Assembly (NCBI GenBank): GCA_009699245.1 | Contig: WLOQ01000005.1 | Location: 1 to 64,000, forward strand | Length of the DNA stretch: 64,000 nucleotides | Source: Actinomycetota bacterium | Lineage (GTDB): Bacteria > Actinomycetota > Thermoleophilia > Solirubrobacterales > Solirubrobacteraceae | Direction of reading: 5' to 3' | Part shown: positions 7,707 through 16,339 of the stretch, in pieces | Layout: every line of letters begins with the position of its first letter | Numbering within the stretch: position 1 is the first letter of the stretch | Program-made: the position numbers and the translations under genes | Notes under the pieces: generated by a model | The model's database searches: none | What the model was told of the DNA's origin: nothing | The model's input: only the letters and a program-made list of their open reading frames with translations

Positions 7707-9788
7707 TCAGGTGATGATCGGAATGATGAGGATCGCGACGATGTTCGCGACCTTGATCATCGGGTTGATCGCCGGGCCGGCCGTGTCCTTGAACGGATCG
7801 CCGACCGTGTCACCGGTCACCGACGCAGCGTGGGCCTCAGAGCCCTTGCCGCCGAACGCGCCGTCCTCGATGAGCTTCTTGGCGTTATCCCAGGCACCGC
7901 CGCCGGCGGTCATCATCACGGCGAAGAAGAAGCCGACGATGATGACGCCCATCAGCAGGCCACCGAGGGCCGTGATGGAGATGAGGCCGACGATCGTCGT
8001 GATGACGATCGGGATCAGCGACGGGATGATCATCTCGCGCTGAGCAGCCTTCGTGACGATGTCCACGCACGCTGCGTAGTCCGGCACGTCGGTGCCCTCC
8101 ATGATGCCGGGCTTCTCGCGGAACTGGCGACGGACCTCCTCGACGACGGCGCCGCCGGCACGGCCGACAGCCTCCATCGAGAGGGCGGCGAACAGCGTCA
8201 CCATCATGCCGCCGACGAGCAGGCCCATGAGGACGGCCGGATCGTCGATGCCGAAGCCACCGACGCCGATCTCACCCTTCGGCAGCTCGGCCTTGAAGCC
8301 GGCGAACAGCACAATCGCTGCAAGCACCGCGGAACCGATCGCGTAGCCCTTCGTGACGGCCTTCGTCGTGTTCCCGACCGCGTCGAGCGGATCGGTCACG
8401 TCGCGGACCTCCTGGGGCATGTCTGCCATCTCGGCGATGCCACCGGCGTTGTCCGTGATCGGACCGAACGCGTCGAGCGCGACGATGAGGCCGGTCAGCG
8501 AGAGCTGACCCATGACCGCGACGCCGATGCCGTAGATGCCCTGCGAGCCGCCACCGGCGAGCTTCCAGGACACGAGGATGCCGAGCACCAGCACGATCGC
8601 CGGGAGCGCCGTAGCCTGCAGGCCCTGCGCGAGTCCGGAGATGATGTTGGTCGCGTGACCGGTCTGCGAGGCCTCAGCGGTCTTGCGCACCGGCCCGAAG
8701 CGGGTCGACGTGTAGTAGTCGGTGATGACGAACAGCAGCGCCGTGACGACGATGCCGACGATCGAGCAGAGGTACAGGTCCGTGACCGACGGGACCGACA
8801 CGTTGCCGGCCGCGCTGGAGAAGCCGAGGTCGCTCATCATCCACTTGGTGATGGGGTAGAACGCGGCGGCGGCGATGATGCCGGAGACCGCGAGGCCCTG
8901 GTAGAGCGCACGCTCGACGTTGCCGACCTTGGTGCGCACCGCGAAGGTGCCGATGATCGACGCGATGATCGCGACGCCACCGAGCACCAGCGGGTAGAGC
9001 GCGACAGCCGTCTGATCGGCGGCGCCGAAGGTCAGGACACCGAGCAGCATGACCGCGACGGCGGTGACCGCGTAGGTCTCGAAGAGGTCGGCTGCCATGC
9101 CAGCACAGTCGCCGACGTTGTCGCCGACGTTGTCCGCGATCACGGCCGGGTTGCGGGGGTCATCCTCAGGGATGCCCGCCTCGACCTTGCCGACGAGGTC
9201 GGCGCCGACGTCAGCGGCCTTCGTGAAGATGCCGCCGCCCAGTCGGGCGAAGACGGAGATCAGCGAGCCACCGAAGCCGAGGCCGATGAGCGCGTCGACG
9301 GCGTCCTTGGGGGACTTGTCGAACGCCCACGTGAGCAGGCCGTAGTAGCCGGCGACGCCGAACAGCGCCAGGCCGACGACGAGCATGCCGGTGATGGCAC
9401 CGCCGCGGAAGGCGACGCTGAGCGCCGGGCTGACGCCACCGCGGGCTGACTCAGCGACGCGCGCATTGGCGCGCACCGAGACGTTCATCCCGATGTAGCC
9501 GGCGGCGCCGGAGAGGATGCCACCGATGAGGAAGCCCGCTGCGACGGAGAAGTCCTGAATGAAGATCAGCGCGACGAAGAGGACGATGCCAACGCCCGCA
9601 ATCACGGTGTACTGGCGGTTGAGGTACGCGCGGGCACCCTGCTGAACCGCGATGGAGATGCGGCGCATCTCGTCGTTGCCGGGCGAGAGCGCCAGCAGCT
9701 GGGTGGTGGTCACGACGCCGTATGCAACGGCGACGAGCGCACAAACCAGGGCGATGAGCACCCCGTGGTCAGTCAGGAAAGCAGTCAA
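7707..9788 (-). CDS. hppA: Membrane-bound proton-pumping pyrophosphatase (H+-PPase), K+-independent type
   Basis: It hydrolyses pyrophosphate and pumps H+ across the cytoplasmic membrane. The protein has about 693 residues and some 16 membrane spans. The substrate-binding signature is present as [20 protein letters not shown]476, in [10 protein letters not shown] (codon 8361-8363), is the residue that marks K+-independent H+-PPases; K+-dependent enzymes have Ala there. I chose TTG at 9788-9786 because AAGGAT precedes it at a good distance and it begins at the first hydrophobic helix (LTAFLTDHG). An upstream in-frame ATG at 9836 would add 16 unlikely residues. A TAGCAT box at 9888-9893 implies a leader of about 90 nt with a UUCG hairpin. 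Confidence 0.93.
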   Translation of the reverse strand: MTAFLTDHGVLIALVCALVAVAYGVVTTTQLLALSPGNDEMRRISIAVQQGARAYLNRQYTVIAGVGIVLFVALIFIQDFSVAAGFLIGGILSGAAGYIGMNVSVRANARVAESARGGVSPALSVAFRGGAITGMLVVGLALFGVAGYYGLLTWAFDKSPKDAVDALIGLGFGGSLISVFARLGGGIFTKAADVGADLVGKVEAGIPEDDPRNPAVIADNVGDNVGDCAGMAADLFETYAVTAVAVMLLGVLTFGAADQTAVALYPLVLGGVAIIASIIGTFAVRTKVGNVERALYQGLAVSGIIAAAAFYPITKWMMSDLGFSSAAGNVSVPSVTDLYLCSIVGIVVTALLFVITDYYTSTRFGPVRKTAEASQTGHATNIISGLAQGLQATALPAIVLVLGILVSWKLAGGGSQGIYGIGVAVMGQLSLTGLIVALDAFGPITDNAGGIAEMADMPQEVRDVTDPLDAVGNTTKAVTKGYAIGSAVLAAIVLFAGFKAELPKGEIGVGGFGIDDPAVLMGLLVGGMMVTLFAALSMEAVGRAGGAVVEEVRRQFREKPGIMEGTDVPDYAACVDIVTKAAQREMIIPSLIPIVITTIVGLISITALGGLLMGVIIVGFFFAVMMTAGGGAWDNAKKLIEDGAFGGKGSEAHAASVTGDTVGDPFKDTAGPAINPMIKVANIVAILIIPIIT

Positions 9789-9850
9789 CGGATCAGATCC
9801 TTCGTAGTGGGGATGCGCCCGCGGCTGCGATGCCACGGCGCGAAAACGTG

Positions 9851-9868
9851 GCGCACACGAATGTGCGC
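9851..9868 (-). promoter_or_regulatory. UUCG-tetraloop hairpin in the hppA leader
   Basis: On the minus strand GCGCACA and TGTGCGC form a 7-bp stem closed by the very stable UUCG tetraloop. It lies between the predicted promoter (9888-9893) and the hppA start. It may stabilise or regulate the leader; no known riboswitch is recognised. Confidence 0.45.
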
Positions 9869-9887
9869 ACCGGCTGAAGCGGCAGCG

Positions 9888-9893
9888 ATGCTA
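9888..9893 (-). promoter_or_regulatory. -10-like TAGCAT upstream of hppA
   Basis: The same TAGCAT seen close to other starts, here about 100 nt before the TTG start. hppA would therefore be a leadered transcript with a Shine-Dalgarno (AAGGAT), unlike the leaderless genes in this window. Confidence 0.4.
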
Positions 9894-9938
9894 CCGATCC
9901 GCCCGGCGAACCGTCGTTCGACGCGCGTGGCCGGATCC

Positions 9939-10388
9939 CTACTGCCCGGGAACCCAGAGCCGCCCGGAGCTCTGTGCGGGACCACCGCCGCCGGCATCGG
10001 GTGCCGGCGCATCGGGCCCACCAGGCGGCGTCCCCGGCCCGGGAGCACCCTCCCCGCCGGCCTCGCCGGAGAGCTGGACGTACGCGAGCTGCAGCTGCGA
10101 CAGGGCATCGCGGATCGGAGGACCGTCGGGGCCGAGCGCCGGCTCACAGAGAGCGAGCATCGCGCGCGCACCCTCGACCGCGAGGTGCAGCTGCTCGAGG
10201 TCGCGCTCGTCCTCAGTGCCGGGAGCGAGCCCCGCCTTGCGAGCCCCGAGGTTCAGGAGCGAGACGAGCGTCTGGGCGAGCACCTCTTCCACGCGCATGA
10301 GCTTGATCTCGGCCTCATAGGCGGCGCGCAGCTCGTCCTCAGTGGGCTCGCGTCCGTCGGCGAACGGGTCGGTCGGCTGATCGGTCAC
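9939..10388 (-). CDS. DUF1844-like small soluble protein
   Basis: 149 residues starting at GTG (10388-10386), which overlaps the TGA of the glutamate-cysteine ligase gene as GTGA. Residues about 18-105 are helical and leucine-rich, with EEVLAQTLVSLLNLGARKAG followed by a second helix pair; this resembles the DUF1844 family. The last 40 residues are a Gly/Pro/Ala-rich, probably disordered tail ending in SSGRLWVPGQ. No catalytic motif or membrane segment is visible and the function is unknown. Translational coupling to the ligase suggests co-expression only. Confidence 0.7.
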   Translation of the reverse strand: MTDQPTDPFADGREPTEDELRAAYEAEIKLMRVEEVLAQTLVSLLNLGARKAGLAPGTEDERDLEQLHLAVEGARAMLALCEPALGPDGPPIRDALSQLQLAYVQLSGEAGGEGAPGPGTPPGGPDAPAPDAGGGGPAQSSGRLWVPGQ

Positions 10389-11548
10389 GGTGTCGGTCCC
10401 TCCGGGGTCGTTGCGCCTGCGTAGGTGTCCTGGGTGTCGTCGACGGCGTCGCGGAAGACCTCGCGCGGCGTCTGCCCCTGCGCGATCCCCGCGCGCTGTC
10501 GCTGCGCGCCGTTCTGCCCTGGGAAGCGCGGGTCGATCCCACCTTCCGCACGGACGGGCGCGGTCCAGGCGAGCAGACGCTCGATCGCCGCCGGCGCAGG
10601 CTCTTCGACGGCGCGATCGAGGTCGATCAAACGCCCGTCCATCCCCCAGCGAATCGCGCGCCAGACGTTCTCCTCGATGAGGCGCCGCGGGTGATCGATC
10701 GCGGGGACGCCCTCGGCTTCGTCGCGGGCGGCCTGCAGCACACAGGCGACGATGAGCTCGGTGAGCGCGTCGGATTCGCCGGCCCGCGTCTGGGCGTCGC
10801 AGATGCGTACCTCGACGGTGCCGAAGGCCAGATGCGGCCGCACCGACCACCAGACCTGCGTGTCCTCGACGATCGACCCGGTCGAGACGAGGAGTTCGAG
10901 GTAGCGGCGGTATTCAGCCCACGAGCCATACGGATCCGGGATGCCGCACCGCGGAAAAGACTTCGTGAAGGTCTGTGTACGCACCGAGTGCAGCCCGGAG
11001 TCCAGGCCTTCGAGGAACGGGCTATTGGCCCCGAGCGCGAGCAACACCGGCAGCACGGGCCGCAGGCGATCGCAGGTCCGCACCGCACGGTCGGCGCCGT
11101 GGACGCCGACGTGGACGTGGAGGGCGAAGGTGTTGTTGCGCCGCGCGACGTACTGCAGCCCATCAACGACGCGGCGGTAGTGCTCGGTGTCGATGTTGCG
11201 CTGCTCGCGGTAGTCGGCCCACGGGTGTGTGCCCGTGGCGCCGAGTGCCACGCCATGCGCTGCCGCGAGCGTGACGAGGCGCGCGCGCACCTCGCGCTGC
11301 TGGCTGATCGCGTCGTGCACGTCGGTCCCGACACCGGAGCGGATCTCGATTTCCGAGGAGATGAGCTCGCCGGCGATCGATGTGCTCAGAAGGCTGTCGC
11401 CGGCCGCCGCACCGCGGAGCTCCTCAAAGCGCGGGACGAGATCGAGCGTGCCTGCGTCGAGAACGGCGAACTCTTCCTCGATGCCCACCGTGCCGTCGGT
11501 GGAGCCGGCGAATCCCGCCTCGGCGCGTTCCAGATCGATGGTGCTCAC
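10385..11548 (-). CDS. YbdK-type carboxylate-amine ligase (glutamate-cysteine ligase 2 family)
   Basis: 387 residues of the GCS2/YbdK family, which joins glutamate to cysteine or another amine using ATP, weakly in the enzymes studied. The ATP-grasp-like N-terminal strand VGIEEEFAVLD (about 21-31) carries the metal-binding glutamates, and HVHVGV near residue 145 is the second hallmark. The C-terminal 40 residues include the conserved QRQRAG segment. In actinobacteria without glutathione the physiological product is uncertain; it may belong to a low-molecular-weight thiol or ergothioneine-like pathway. It overlaps rex by 4 nt (ATGA) upstream and the DUF1844-like gene downstream, so the three form one transcript. 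Confidence 0.85.
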   Translation of the reverse strand: MSTIDLERAEAGFAGSTDGTVGIEEEFAVLDAGTLDLVPRFEELRGAAAGDSLLSTSIAGELISSEIEIRSGVGTDVHDAISQQREVRARLVTLAAAHGVALGATGTHPWADYREQRNIDTEHYRRVVDGLQYVARRNNTFALHVHVGVHGADRAVRTCDRLRPVLPVLLALGANSPFLEGLDSGLHSVRTQTFTKSFPRCGIPDPYGSWAEYRRYLELLVSTGSIVEDTQVWWSVRPHLAFGTVEVRICDAQTRAGESDALTELIVACVLQAARDEAEGVPAIDHPRRLIEENVWRAIRWGMDGRLIDLDRAVEEPAPAAIERLLAWTAPVRAEGGIDPRFPGQNGAQRQRAGIAQGQTPREVFRDAVDDTQDTYAGATTPEGPTP

Positions 11549-12219
11549 GAGAGGTAGAAGTAGAGCGCGTGCAGAAGGTCGATGGCAGGGCTCGAGGTAT
11601 GGACCGTCACGTCCGACGGCACCTGAAGCAAGGTGTCTGAGTAGTTGAAGATGATGCGCACCCCGGCGGCGACCAGCGCGTCCGCCAGCTCCTGCGCGGC
11701 GCTCGCCGGCACGGCGAGAACGCCGACGACGACACCTTCCTCACCGACGACCTGCCCGAGATCGGCGATGTCGCGCACACGCTGACCGCCGACGCGCGAA
11801 CCGATCTTGCGCACATCCGCATCGAAGATCGCGACAACGTTGAACCCGTGGTCGGCGAAGATCTCCGAAGACGCGATCGCCTTCCCGAGGTGCCCGGCAC
11901 CGAAGAGGGCGATGTTGTGCTGCCCCCCGGTCTGCAGGATCCGGCGGATCTGCAGGATGAGGGCCTCGACGTTGTAGCCGACACCGCGCTTGCCGAACTT
12001 GCCGAAGCCCGACAGGTCGCGCCGAATCTGCGTCGAGTTGACGTGCGTGTAGTCGGAGAGCTCCTGCGAGGAGATCGTCTCGCGGCCCATCTTGCGGGCC
12101 TGCGTGAGGACCTGGAGGTAACGCGACAGCCGTGCGGCGACCCCCAGCGAGAGGCGCTCGGCGTGGACGCCGTCCTTGTGCCGATCCACCGGCGGGGCTG
12201 CGACCTCTCCGATCGTCAT
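11545..12219 (-). CDS. rex: Redox-sensing transcriptional repressor Rex
   Basis: A 224-residue dimeric DNA-binding protein that senses the NADH/NAD+ ratio. The winged-helix domain spans about 20-100, with the recognition region IRRDLSGFGKFGKRG and the wing VGYNV. The Rossmann domain (about 105-210) has GAGHLGKA for NADH binding. The length matches the family (about 210-230). A TAGCAT hexamer 8 nt before the ATG predicts a leaderless mRNA. It heads the rex-ybdK-DUF1844 transcript. I saw no clear Rex operator (TTGTGA-N-TCACAA type) in the window, so its targets lie elsewhere. Confidence 0.93.
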   Translation of the reverse strand: MTIGEVAAPPVDRHKDGVHAERLSLGVAARLSRYLQVLTQARKMGRETISSQELSDYTHVNSTQIRRDLSGFGKFGKRGVGYNVEALILQIRRILQTGGQHNIALFGAGHLGKAIASSEIFADHGFNVVAIFDADVRKIGSRVGGQRVRDIADLGQVVGEEGVVVGVLAVPASAAQELADALVAAGVRIIFNYSDTLLQVPSDVTVHTSSPAIDLLHALYFYLS

Positions 12220-12227
12220 CGAGCGCG

Positions 12228-12233
12228 ATGCTA
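12228..12233 (-). promoter_or_regulatory. -10-like TAGCAT 8 nt before rex
   Basis: Minus-strand TAGCAT; its TAG is also the stop codon of the glutaredoxin-like gene. The 8-nt spacing to the ATG predicts leaderless transcription of rex. Confidence 0.55.
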
Positions 12234-12497
12234 GCGGGCGCCGGGGCGAGCGCCGGCAGCCAGTCGCGAGCGCAGGTCGGCCGCATCGACGTGGAAGTCG
12301 TAGAGCTCCTCGCCGTCGAGCGCGATCACCGGGATCCGCTCGAGATAGCGCGCGTGGAGCACGTCGTCGGACTCGATGTCGATGCGCTCGAGCGTGAACG
12401 GCTGGTCCGCCGCGATGGTCTCAAGGACGGCCAAGGCCTGCGCGCACAGATGGCAGCCGGGCCGCAGGTGGATCGTGATGACGGGCACCGCGCTCAC
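12231..12497 (-). CDS. Glutaredoxin-like (DUF836) thioredoxin-fold protein
   Basis: 88 residues with a thioredoxin fold. The redox motif is C15-H-L-C18 in LRPGCHLCAQA, and the cis-proline loop reads RIPVIALDG near residue 54. This matches the small glutaredoxin-family/DUF836 proteins of actinobacteria. The start overlaps the tsaD stop by 4 nt (ATGA), so it is co-transcribed with the t6A genes. The rex gene follows, separated only by a promoter-like box. The likely role is thiol-disulfide exchange; the partner is unknown. Confidence 0.82.
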   Translation of the reverse strand: MSAVPVITIHLRPGCHLCAQALAVLETIAADQPFTLERIDIESDDVLHARYLERIPVIALDGEELYDFHVDAADLRSRLAAGARPGAR

Positions 12498-13489
12498 AGG
12501 TCGCGCTCCCCTGTGGCGTAGGCGTCCAGTGCGAGCGCCGAGCTGCGGTCCACCGCGGCGGTATCGAGCGCCGCGAGCCCGACCATCGCCGCGTTGTCGG
12601 TGCAGAGCTCCATCGGCGGGATGTGGACCTCGGCGCCGAGCGCCGCGATCCGGGCGCGCAGCGGCCCGTTGGCCGCGACACCGCCGCCGATCGCCAGCCG
12701 ACCGAGGCCGGTGATCTCGAGCGCCCGGGCGGCGCGCTGTGCCAGGGCGTCGACGATCGCCTCCTGATATGAGGCGGCGAGATCGGCCCGGCGGCGCTCC
12801 GTCTCCTGCGGTCCGAGGTCGCGGATCGCGTACAGCAGTGACGTCTTGACGCCCGCGAAGCTGCAGTCGAGTCCGGGAACCCCGTCCCCACGCGGGAATG
12901 TGAATGCCGTGGGATCACCCTCGCGTGCGAGCCGCTCGAGGTGCGGACCTCCGGGGAACGGCAGGCCGAGCATCCGCGCGCCCTTGTCGAAGGCCTCCCC
13001 TGCGGCGTCGTCGAGGGTTGCGCCGAGCACCTCGAAGCCGCTGCGCTCGTCGACCCGGGCCAGGAAGCTGTGCCCCCCGCTCGCGATCAGGCAGACGAAT
13101 GGCGGCTCGAAGGGCGCGGGCGCCGCGAAGTTCGCGCTCACATGCGCCTGGAGGTGATCCACGGCGATCAGCGGCAGTCCCCGCGCTGCGACGATCGCCT
13201 TGGCGGTCGCAACACCGACGAGGAGCGCACCGACGAGGCCCGGCCCCTGTGTCACCGCCACGGCGCCCAGGTCGTCGAAGGTGATGCCGGCGCGCCGGAG
13301 CGCATCGTCGATCGCGGGATTGATCAGCTCGAGATGGGCGCGCGCGGCGATCTCCGGCACGACACCGCCATAACGGTCGTGGATGCCCTGCGAGGAGACG
13401 ACGTTCGAGCGGATCTCGCCGCCCGGACCGACGACCGCCGCGCAGGTGTCGTCGCAGCTCGTCTCGAGCGCGAGAACCGGAGCGCTCAC
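12494..13489 (-). CDS. tsaD: tRNA N6-adenosine threonylcarbamoyltransferase TsaD
   Basis: It transfers the threonylcarbamoyl group to A37 of ANN-decoding tRNAs, together with TsaB and TsaE encoded just upstream. 331 residues from GTG 13489-13487, chosen because it makes a GTGA overlap with the rimI stop and begins directly at VSAPVLALETSCDDT. A longer in-frame ATG start at 13558 lies inside rimI. The metal-binding HxxxH is H112-LQA-H116, and the ATP-binding glycine-rich loops follow the ASKHA-fold pattern (QGPGLVGALLVG, ASGGHSF). Length agrees with the family. Confidence 0.95.
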   Translation of the reverse strand: MSAPVLALETSCDDTCAAVVGPGGEIRSNVVSSQGIHDRYGGVVPEIAARAHLELINPAIDDALRRAGITFDDLGAVAVTQGPGLVGALLVGVATAKAIVAARGLPLIAVDHLQAHVSANFAAPAPFEPPFVCLIASGGHSFLARVDERSGFEVLGATLDDAAGEAFDKGARMLGLPFPGGPHLERLAREGDPTAFTFPRGDGVPGLDCSFAGVKTSLLYAIRDLGPQETERRRADLAASYQEAIVDALAQRAARALEITGLGRLAIGGGVAANGPLRARIAALGAEVHIPPMELCTDNAAMVGLAALDTAAVDRSSALALDAYATGERDL

Positions 13490-13986
13490 GACTCCGGCTG
13501 CGGCCACGGGTTCGGGACGTCGTCGAGACGCCCGTCGAGCGTGGCCGGGGTGCGCCACATGATCAGTGCGTCCTCGCCGTTGTCCTGGTAGTAGCGCTTG
13601 CGGCGCCCCGCCGCGAGGAAGCCGTAGCGCTCATACAGCGCGATCGCACCGTCATTCGACGGGCGCACCTCGAGTGTCAGGCGTGACCCGGGACCGAGCT
13701 CGTGGATGAGCGCTTCGATCAGCGCGCTCGCCATGCCGGTCCGGCGCAGGTCCGGGTCCACGGCGATGTTCATGAGGTGCCAGACCTCGTCGAACGGTGA
13801 GCAGATGACGTAGCCCGCGACCCGCTCGTCCCGCCGCGCGACGAGGCAGTGCCCACCCGACTTGCTGAGCTCGAGCACGAACATCGCGAGTGACCACGGT
13901 GCGGCGAACGCACGACGCTCGATCGCGATCACCTGGACGAGGTCCGCGTAGGTCAGGCGCTGGATGTCGACGGCGGTGTCGGTCAT
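13486..13986 (-). CDS. rimI: Ribosomal-protein-alanine N-acetyltransferase RimI (GNAT)
   Basis: 166 residues with a GNAT fold (about 8-150). The acetyl-CoA loop is DLRRTGMASALI (R-x-x-G-x-A type) and the C-terminal strand reads YERYGFLAAGRRKRYYQDNGEDA, typical of RimI. It lies between tsaB and tsaD with 4-nt overlaps on both sides, the conserved tsaB-rimI-tsaD order. It would acetylate the N-terminal alanine of a ribosomal protein (S18 in model organisms). The product is slightly long because of a C-terminal extension of about 15 residues. Confidence 0.92.
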   Translation of the reverse strand: MTDTAVDIQRLTYADLVQVIAIERRAFAAPWSLAMFVLELSKSGGHCLVARRDERVAGYVICSPFDEVWHLMNIAVDPDLRRTGMASALIEALIHELGPGSRLTLEVRPSNDGAIALYERYGFLAAGRRKRYYQDNGEDALIMWRTPATLDGRLDDVPNPWPQPES

Positions 13987-14690
13987 TGGTGATCCGCGAG
14001 GCGTCGGGCGAGCTCGGCGTCGGGGAGCCGCAGGTAGTCCGGGACGAGGTTCTCCGCGGCGACGACCGCACCTGCCGCGGCGAGGGCGCACAGCGCGGCC
14101 GGATCGACACGGTGGAGTGGGTCGGCGTCGCCCGGAACGAGCAGCCCGGCGGCCTCCAGCGGAGCCCGAAATCGTACCGCGCCATCGCCGACCGCCACGA
14201 TCGTGCCGGATCCGTTCGGCACGAGCCCCGCGAGTGCCTCGGGGGCGACGGCGACCGGCTGCGCGAGCTGCTCTCCGGCCGCGTCCCAGACAGCGGCGAA
14301 GGCCTCGCCGCGGCGCGCGTCGATGACGGCGAGCACCTGCTCGGCGCCGTGGGCGCCCGCGGCCCGGGCTGCATGGGCGAGCGCCTCGAGGGTGGACACG
14401 GGGACGAGCGGGGCGCCGGATGCCTGCGCGAGCCCGCGGGCGCTCGCGACGCCGATGCGCAGGCCGGTGAACGTGCCGGGGCCCACACCGACGCCGATGC
14501 GAGTGACATCGCCCCACTGAGCCCCAGCCTCGACGAGGAGCTCGTCGGCGAGCGCCAGCAGCGTGCTGGCATGGGACGGTCGTTCCCCCGCCGCAGGATC
14601 GTCACGGCGGCCGCGCACGACGCCCGTCGCGTCGCGCAGCCCCACGACGGTGGCTGCGGTCGCCGTGTCGAAGGCGAGGACGAGGCTCAT
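13983..14690 (-). CDS. tsaB: tRNA threonylcarbamoyladenosine biosynthesis protein TsaB
   Basis: 235 residues, starting MSLVLAFDTATAATVVGL. The N-terminal ASKHA-like domain contains the hallmark VGVGPGTFTGLRIGVASARGL near residue 80. TsaB is the non-catalytic partner of TsaD. The ATG overlaps the tsaE stop by 4 nt, and the stop overlaps the rimI start by 4 nt. The C terminus (LVPDYLRLPDAELARR) carries the usual YLR motif. Confidence 0.92.
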   Translation of the reverse strand: MSLVLAFDTATAATVVGLRDATGVVRGRRDDPAAGERPSHASTLLALADELLVEAGAQWGDVTRIGVGVGPGTFTGLRIGVASARGLAQASGAPLVPVSTLEALAHAARAAGAHGAEQVLAVIDARRGEAFAAVWDAAGEQLAQPVAVAPEALAGLVPNGSGTIVAVGDGAVRFRAPLEAAGLLVPGDADPLHRVDPAALCALAAAGAVVAAENLVPDYLRLPDAELARRLADHQ

Positions 14691-15124
14691 GCTGCGCGGC
14701 GCTCGATCCGCACGCTGCGCCGCTCGCCGGGGAGATGCTCGAGGTGGACCCGCGCGGCGATGCGCTCCTCGGCGAGACCGCCGAGCCCCGCGCTCGGCCA
14801 TTCGATGAACGCGACGCGGTCCGCGCTGAGCTCGTCCTCGAGCAGCGCGGCATCGTCCACCCCATCCGCGAGGCGATAGAGGTCGAGGTGCGACACGGGG
14901 ACCCGTCCGTCCTCATAGCGGCGCACGATCGTGAACGTCGGACTCGTCACGCGTCCGGTGATGCCCAGTGCGCGGCAGGCGCCGCGCACGAACGTCGTCT
15001 TCCCGGCACCGAGGTCGCCGGAGATCAGGACAACGTCGCCGGGAGTGAGCGCGCGCGCGAGGTCCGCGGCGAGCTGCGCGGTCTCCTGCGGGTCGGCGGT
15101 GATGCGCAGCTCAGCGTCGTCCAT
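14687..15124 (-). CDS. tsaE: tRNA threonylcarbamoyladenosine biosynthesis ATPase TsaE
   Basis: 145 residues. Walker A is GDLGAGKTTFVRG near residues 36-48, followed by SPTFTIVRRYE and HLDLYRL, the standard TsaE blocks. It is the ATPase that resets the TsaB-TsaD complex in t6A synthesis. The start ATG 15124-15122 lies inside the end of the small wall-protein gene (14-nt overlap). The order tsaE-tsaB-rimI-tsaD forms one coupled transcription unit. Confidence 0.93.
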   Translation of the reverse strand: MDDAELRITADPQETAQLAADLARALTPGDVVLISGDLGAGKTTFVRGACRALGITGRVTSPTFTIVRRYEDGRVPVSHLDLYRLADGVDDAALLEDELSADRVAFIEWPSAGLGGLAEERIAARVHLEHLPGERRSVRIERRAA

Positions 15125-15452
15125 GGCCAGCGCGGCGCAGGCCGAGGCCCGCGACCAGCAGCAGGAGGCCCATGCCGGTGATGAGCCGAAGATCGACGCC
15201 GGTGCGCGCGAGCTCGGTGGGTGCCGCGGTGTCCTGGGCGCTCGTGGTCTCGACCGGGGCGGACTCGGCCGACATCTGCTGATCCGGTGTGCCGGTATCG
15301 CTCGGCTGCGGTGACGGCGTCGTCTGCGTCGTCGGTTCGTCGGCGAGCGGATCGGAGTACTGGTCATCTCCGGCGTTCTGCGCCAGGGCCGCCGAGGGCG
15401 CACCCAGGGCGGCGGCGAGGAGGAGCAGCGCGGCGCAGCGACGCAGAGGCAT
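15111..15452 (-). CDS. Small exported protein with LPxTG-like (LARTG) wall-anchor signal
   Basis: 113 residues. The N terminus is a signal peptide (MPLRR then a Leu/Ala-rich core, cleavage near ALA-QN at residue 24). A Thr/Ser/Pro/Asp-rich low-complexity stretch covers about 25-80. LARTG (81-85) follows, then a hydrophobic helix and a basic end RRAGHGRR. This is the layout of sortase-anchored proteins, with Ala in place of Pro in LPxTG. No sortase gene is in the window. The core is very short, so it may be a spacer or stalk protein. Its 3' end overlaps tsaE by 14 nt. Confidence 0.72.
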   Translation of the reverse strand: MPLRRCAALLLLAAALGAPSAALAQNAGDDQYSDPLADEPTTQTTPSPQPSDTGTPDQQMSAESAPVETTSAQDTAAPTELARTGVDLRLITGMGLLLLVAGLGLRRAGHGRR

Positions 15453-15490
15453 GGCCGGAGCGTAGAGGACGCGCCCGCGCCCCGGGGCGC

Positions 15491-16339
15491 TCAGAGTTGC
15501 TCGGCGATCCGCGGAGCCTCGCGCCGGAAGACCCACACACCGAGGGCGCAGACGCTCGCGAAGATCGCTCCCGCTGCGACGAGCTGCCAGGCGCCGATCC
15601 CGAGCTCGCCGAGTGTCGGGGCTGACGGGTCGATGATCCAGCGCCGTCCGAGGTGGAAGAGCGGCGTGAGCGGGTTGAGGACGAGGACGTCCCGCAGTCC
15701 TTGCGGCGCCACCTCGAGCGGGTAGAGCACGGGGGTGCCATAGAAGAGCACCGTCGTCAGGACGCCCCAGATGATCGCGAGGTCGCGCAGGCGCGGGTAC
15801 AGCGCCGAGAGCAGCATCGACACCCCGGTCGTGAGCACGAGCAGCAGCGCGGCGAAGACCGGGAAGAGCAGCCAGGTCCACGTCGGCGTGACGCCCCAGG
15901 CGAGAATGAAGATGAGCACGACGACGAGGTTCAGAGCGAGGTTGAACAGGGTCGTGAGGACGACGGAGAGCGGAATCACCGCGCGCGGGAACTGCGTCTT
16001 GCGCACGACCCCCTCCTGCGCGACGACGGAGGTCACCGCGGTGGTGGTCGCCTCCTGGAAGAAGGCGAAGAGGACGATGTTGAAGAGCAGGAGCACCGGG
16101 TAGTCCGGCACGTCCGAGCCGATCCTGAAGACCTGCGTGAAGACGAGGAGGAGCACGCCGAACAGCAGCAGCGGCTTGGCGAGCGCCCAGAGGTAGCCGA
16201 GCGCCGTCCCGAAGTACGTCTTCTTGAAGTCGGTGACCGCGATGATCCAGAGCAGCTCGAGCGCGCGTCGACGGCCACCACCGAAAGGGCTCGGGCCGGG
16301 GACGTCGAGGAGCGGCGGAGATTGCGATTCGGTGCTCAT
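15491..16339 (-). CDS. wzm: ABC-2 type polysaccharide export permease (Wzm/TagG-like)
   Basis: 282 residues with six predicted membrane segments (between about 45 and 270) and the ABC-2 membrane fold. The start of the first helix region FKKTYFGTALGYLWALAKPL is typical of O-polysaccharide and teichoic-acid exporters of the Wzm/TagG/RfbD group. The N-terminal 30 residues are cytoplasmic and proline/glycine-rich. The ATG overlaps the stop of the Wzt-like ATPase gene by 4 nt, confirming a two-gene ABC exporter. It would move lipid-linked glycan across the cytoplasmic membrane. Confidence 0.88.
   Translation of the reverse strand: MSTESQSPPLLDVPGPSPFGGGRRRALELLWIIAVTDFKKTYFGTALGYLWALAKPLLLFGVLLLVFTQVFRIGSDVPDYPVLLLFNIVLFAFFQEATTTAVTSVVAQEGVVRKTQFPRAVIPLSVVLTTLFNLALNLVVVLIFILAWGVTPTWTWLLFPVFAALLLVLTTGVSMLLSALYPRLRDLAIIWGVLTTVLFYGTPVLYPLEVAPQGLRDVLVLNPLTPLFHLGRRWIIDPSAPTLGELGIGAWQLVAAGAIFASVCALGVWVFRREAPRIAEQL

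Noticed and set aside
7554-9449. A plus-strand open frame of 631 codons antisense to hppA
   Set aside because: Shadow frame dominated by Asp/Arg/His; the minus strand encodes a complete membrane pyrophosphatase.
9789-9836. ATG 9836 as hppA start
   Set aside because: It adds 16 polar residues in front of the first membrane helix and has no ribosome site; TTG 9788 is preceded by AAGGAT at a suitable distance.
13490-13558. Longer N terminus for TsaD from ATG 13558
   Set aside because: The extra 23 residues lie inside rimI and do not resemble TsaD, while GTG 13489 gives the usual 4-nt overlap and begins at the conserved ALETSCD strand.
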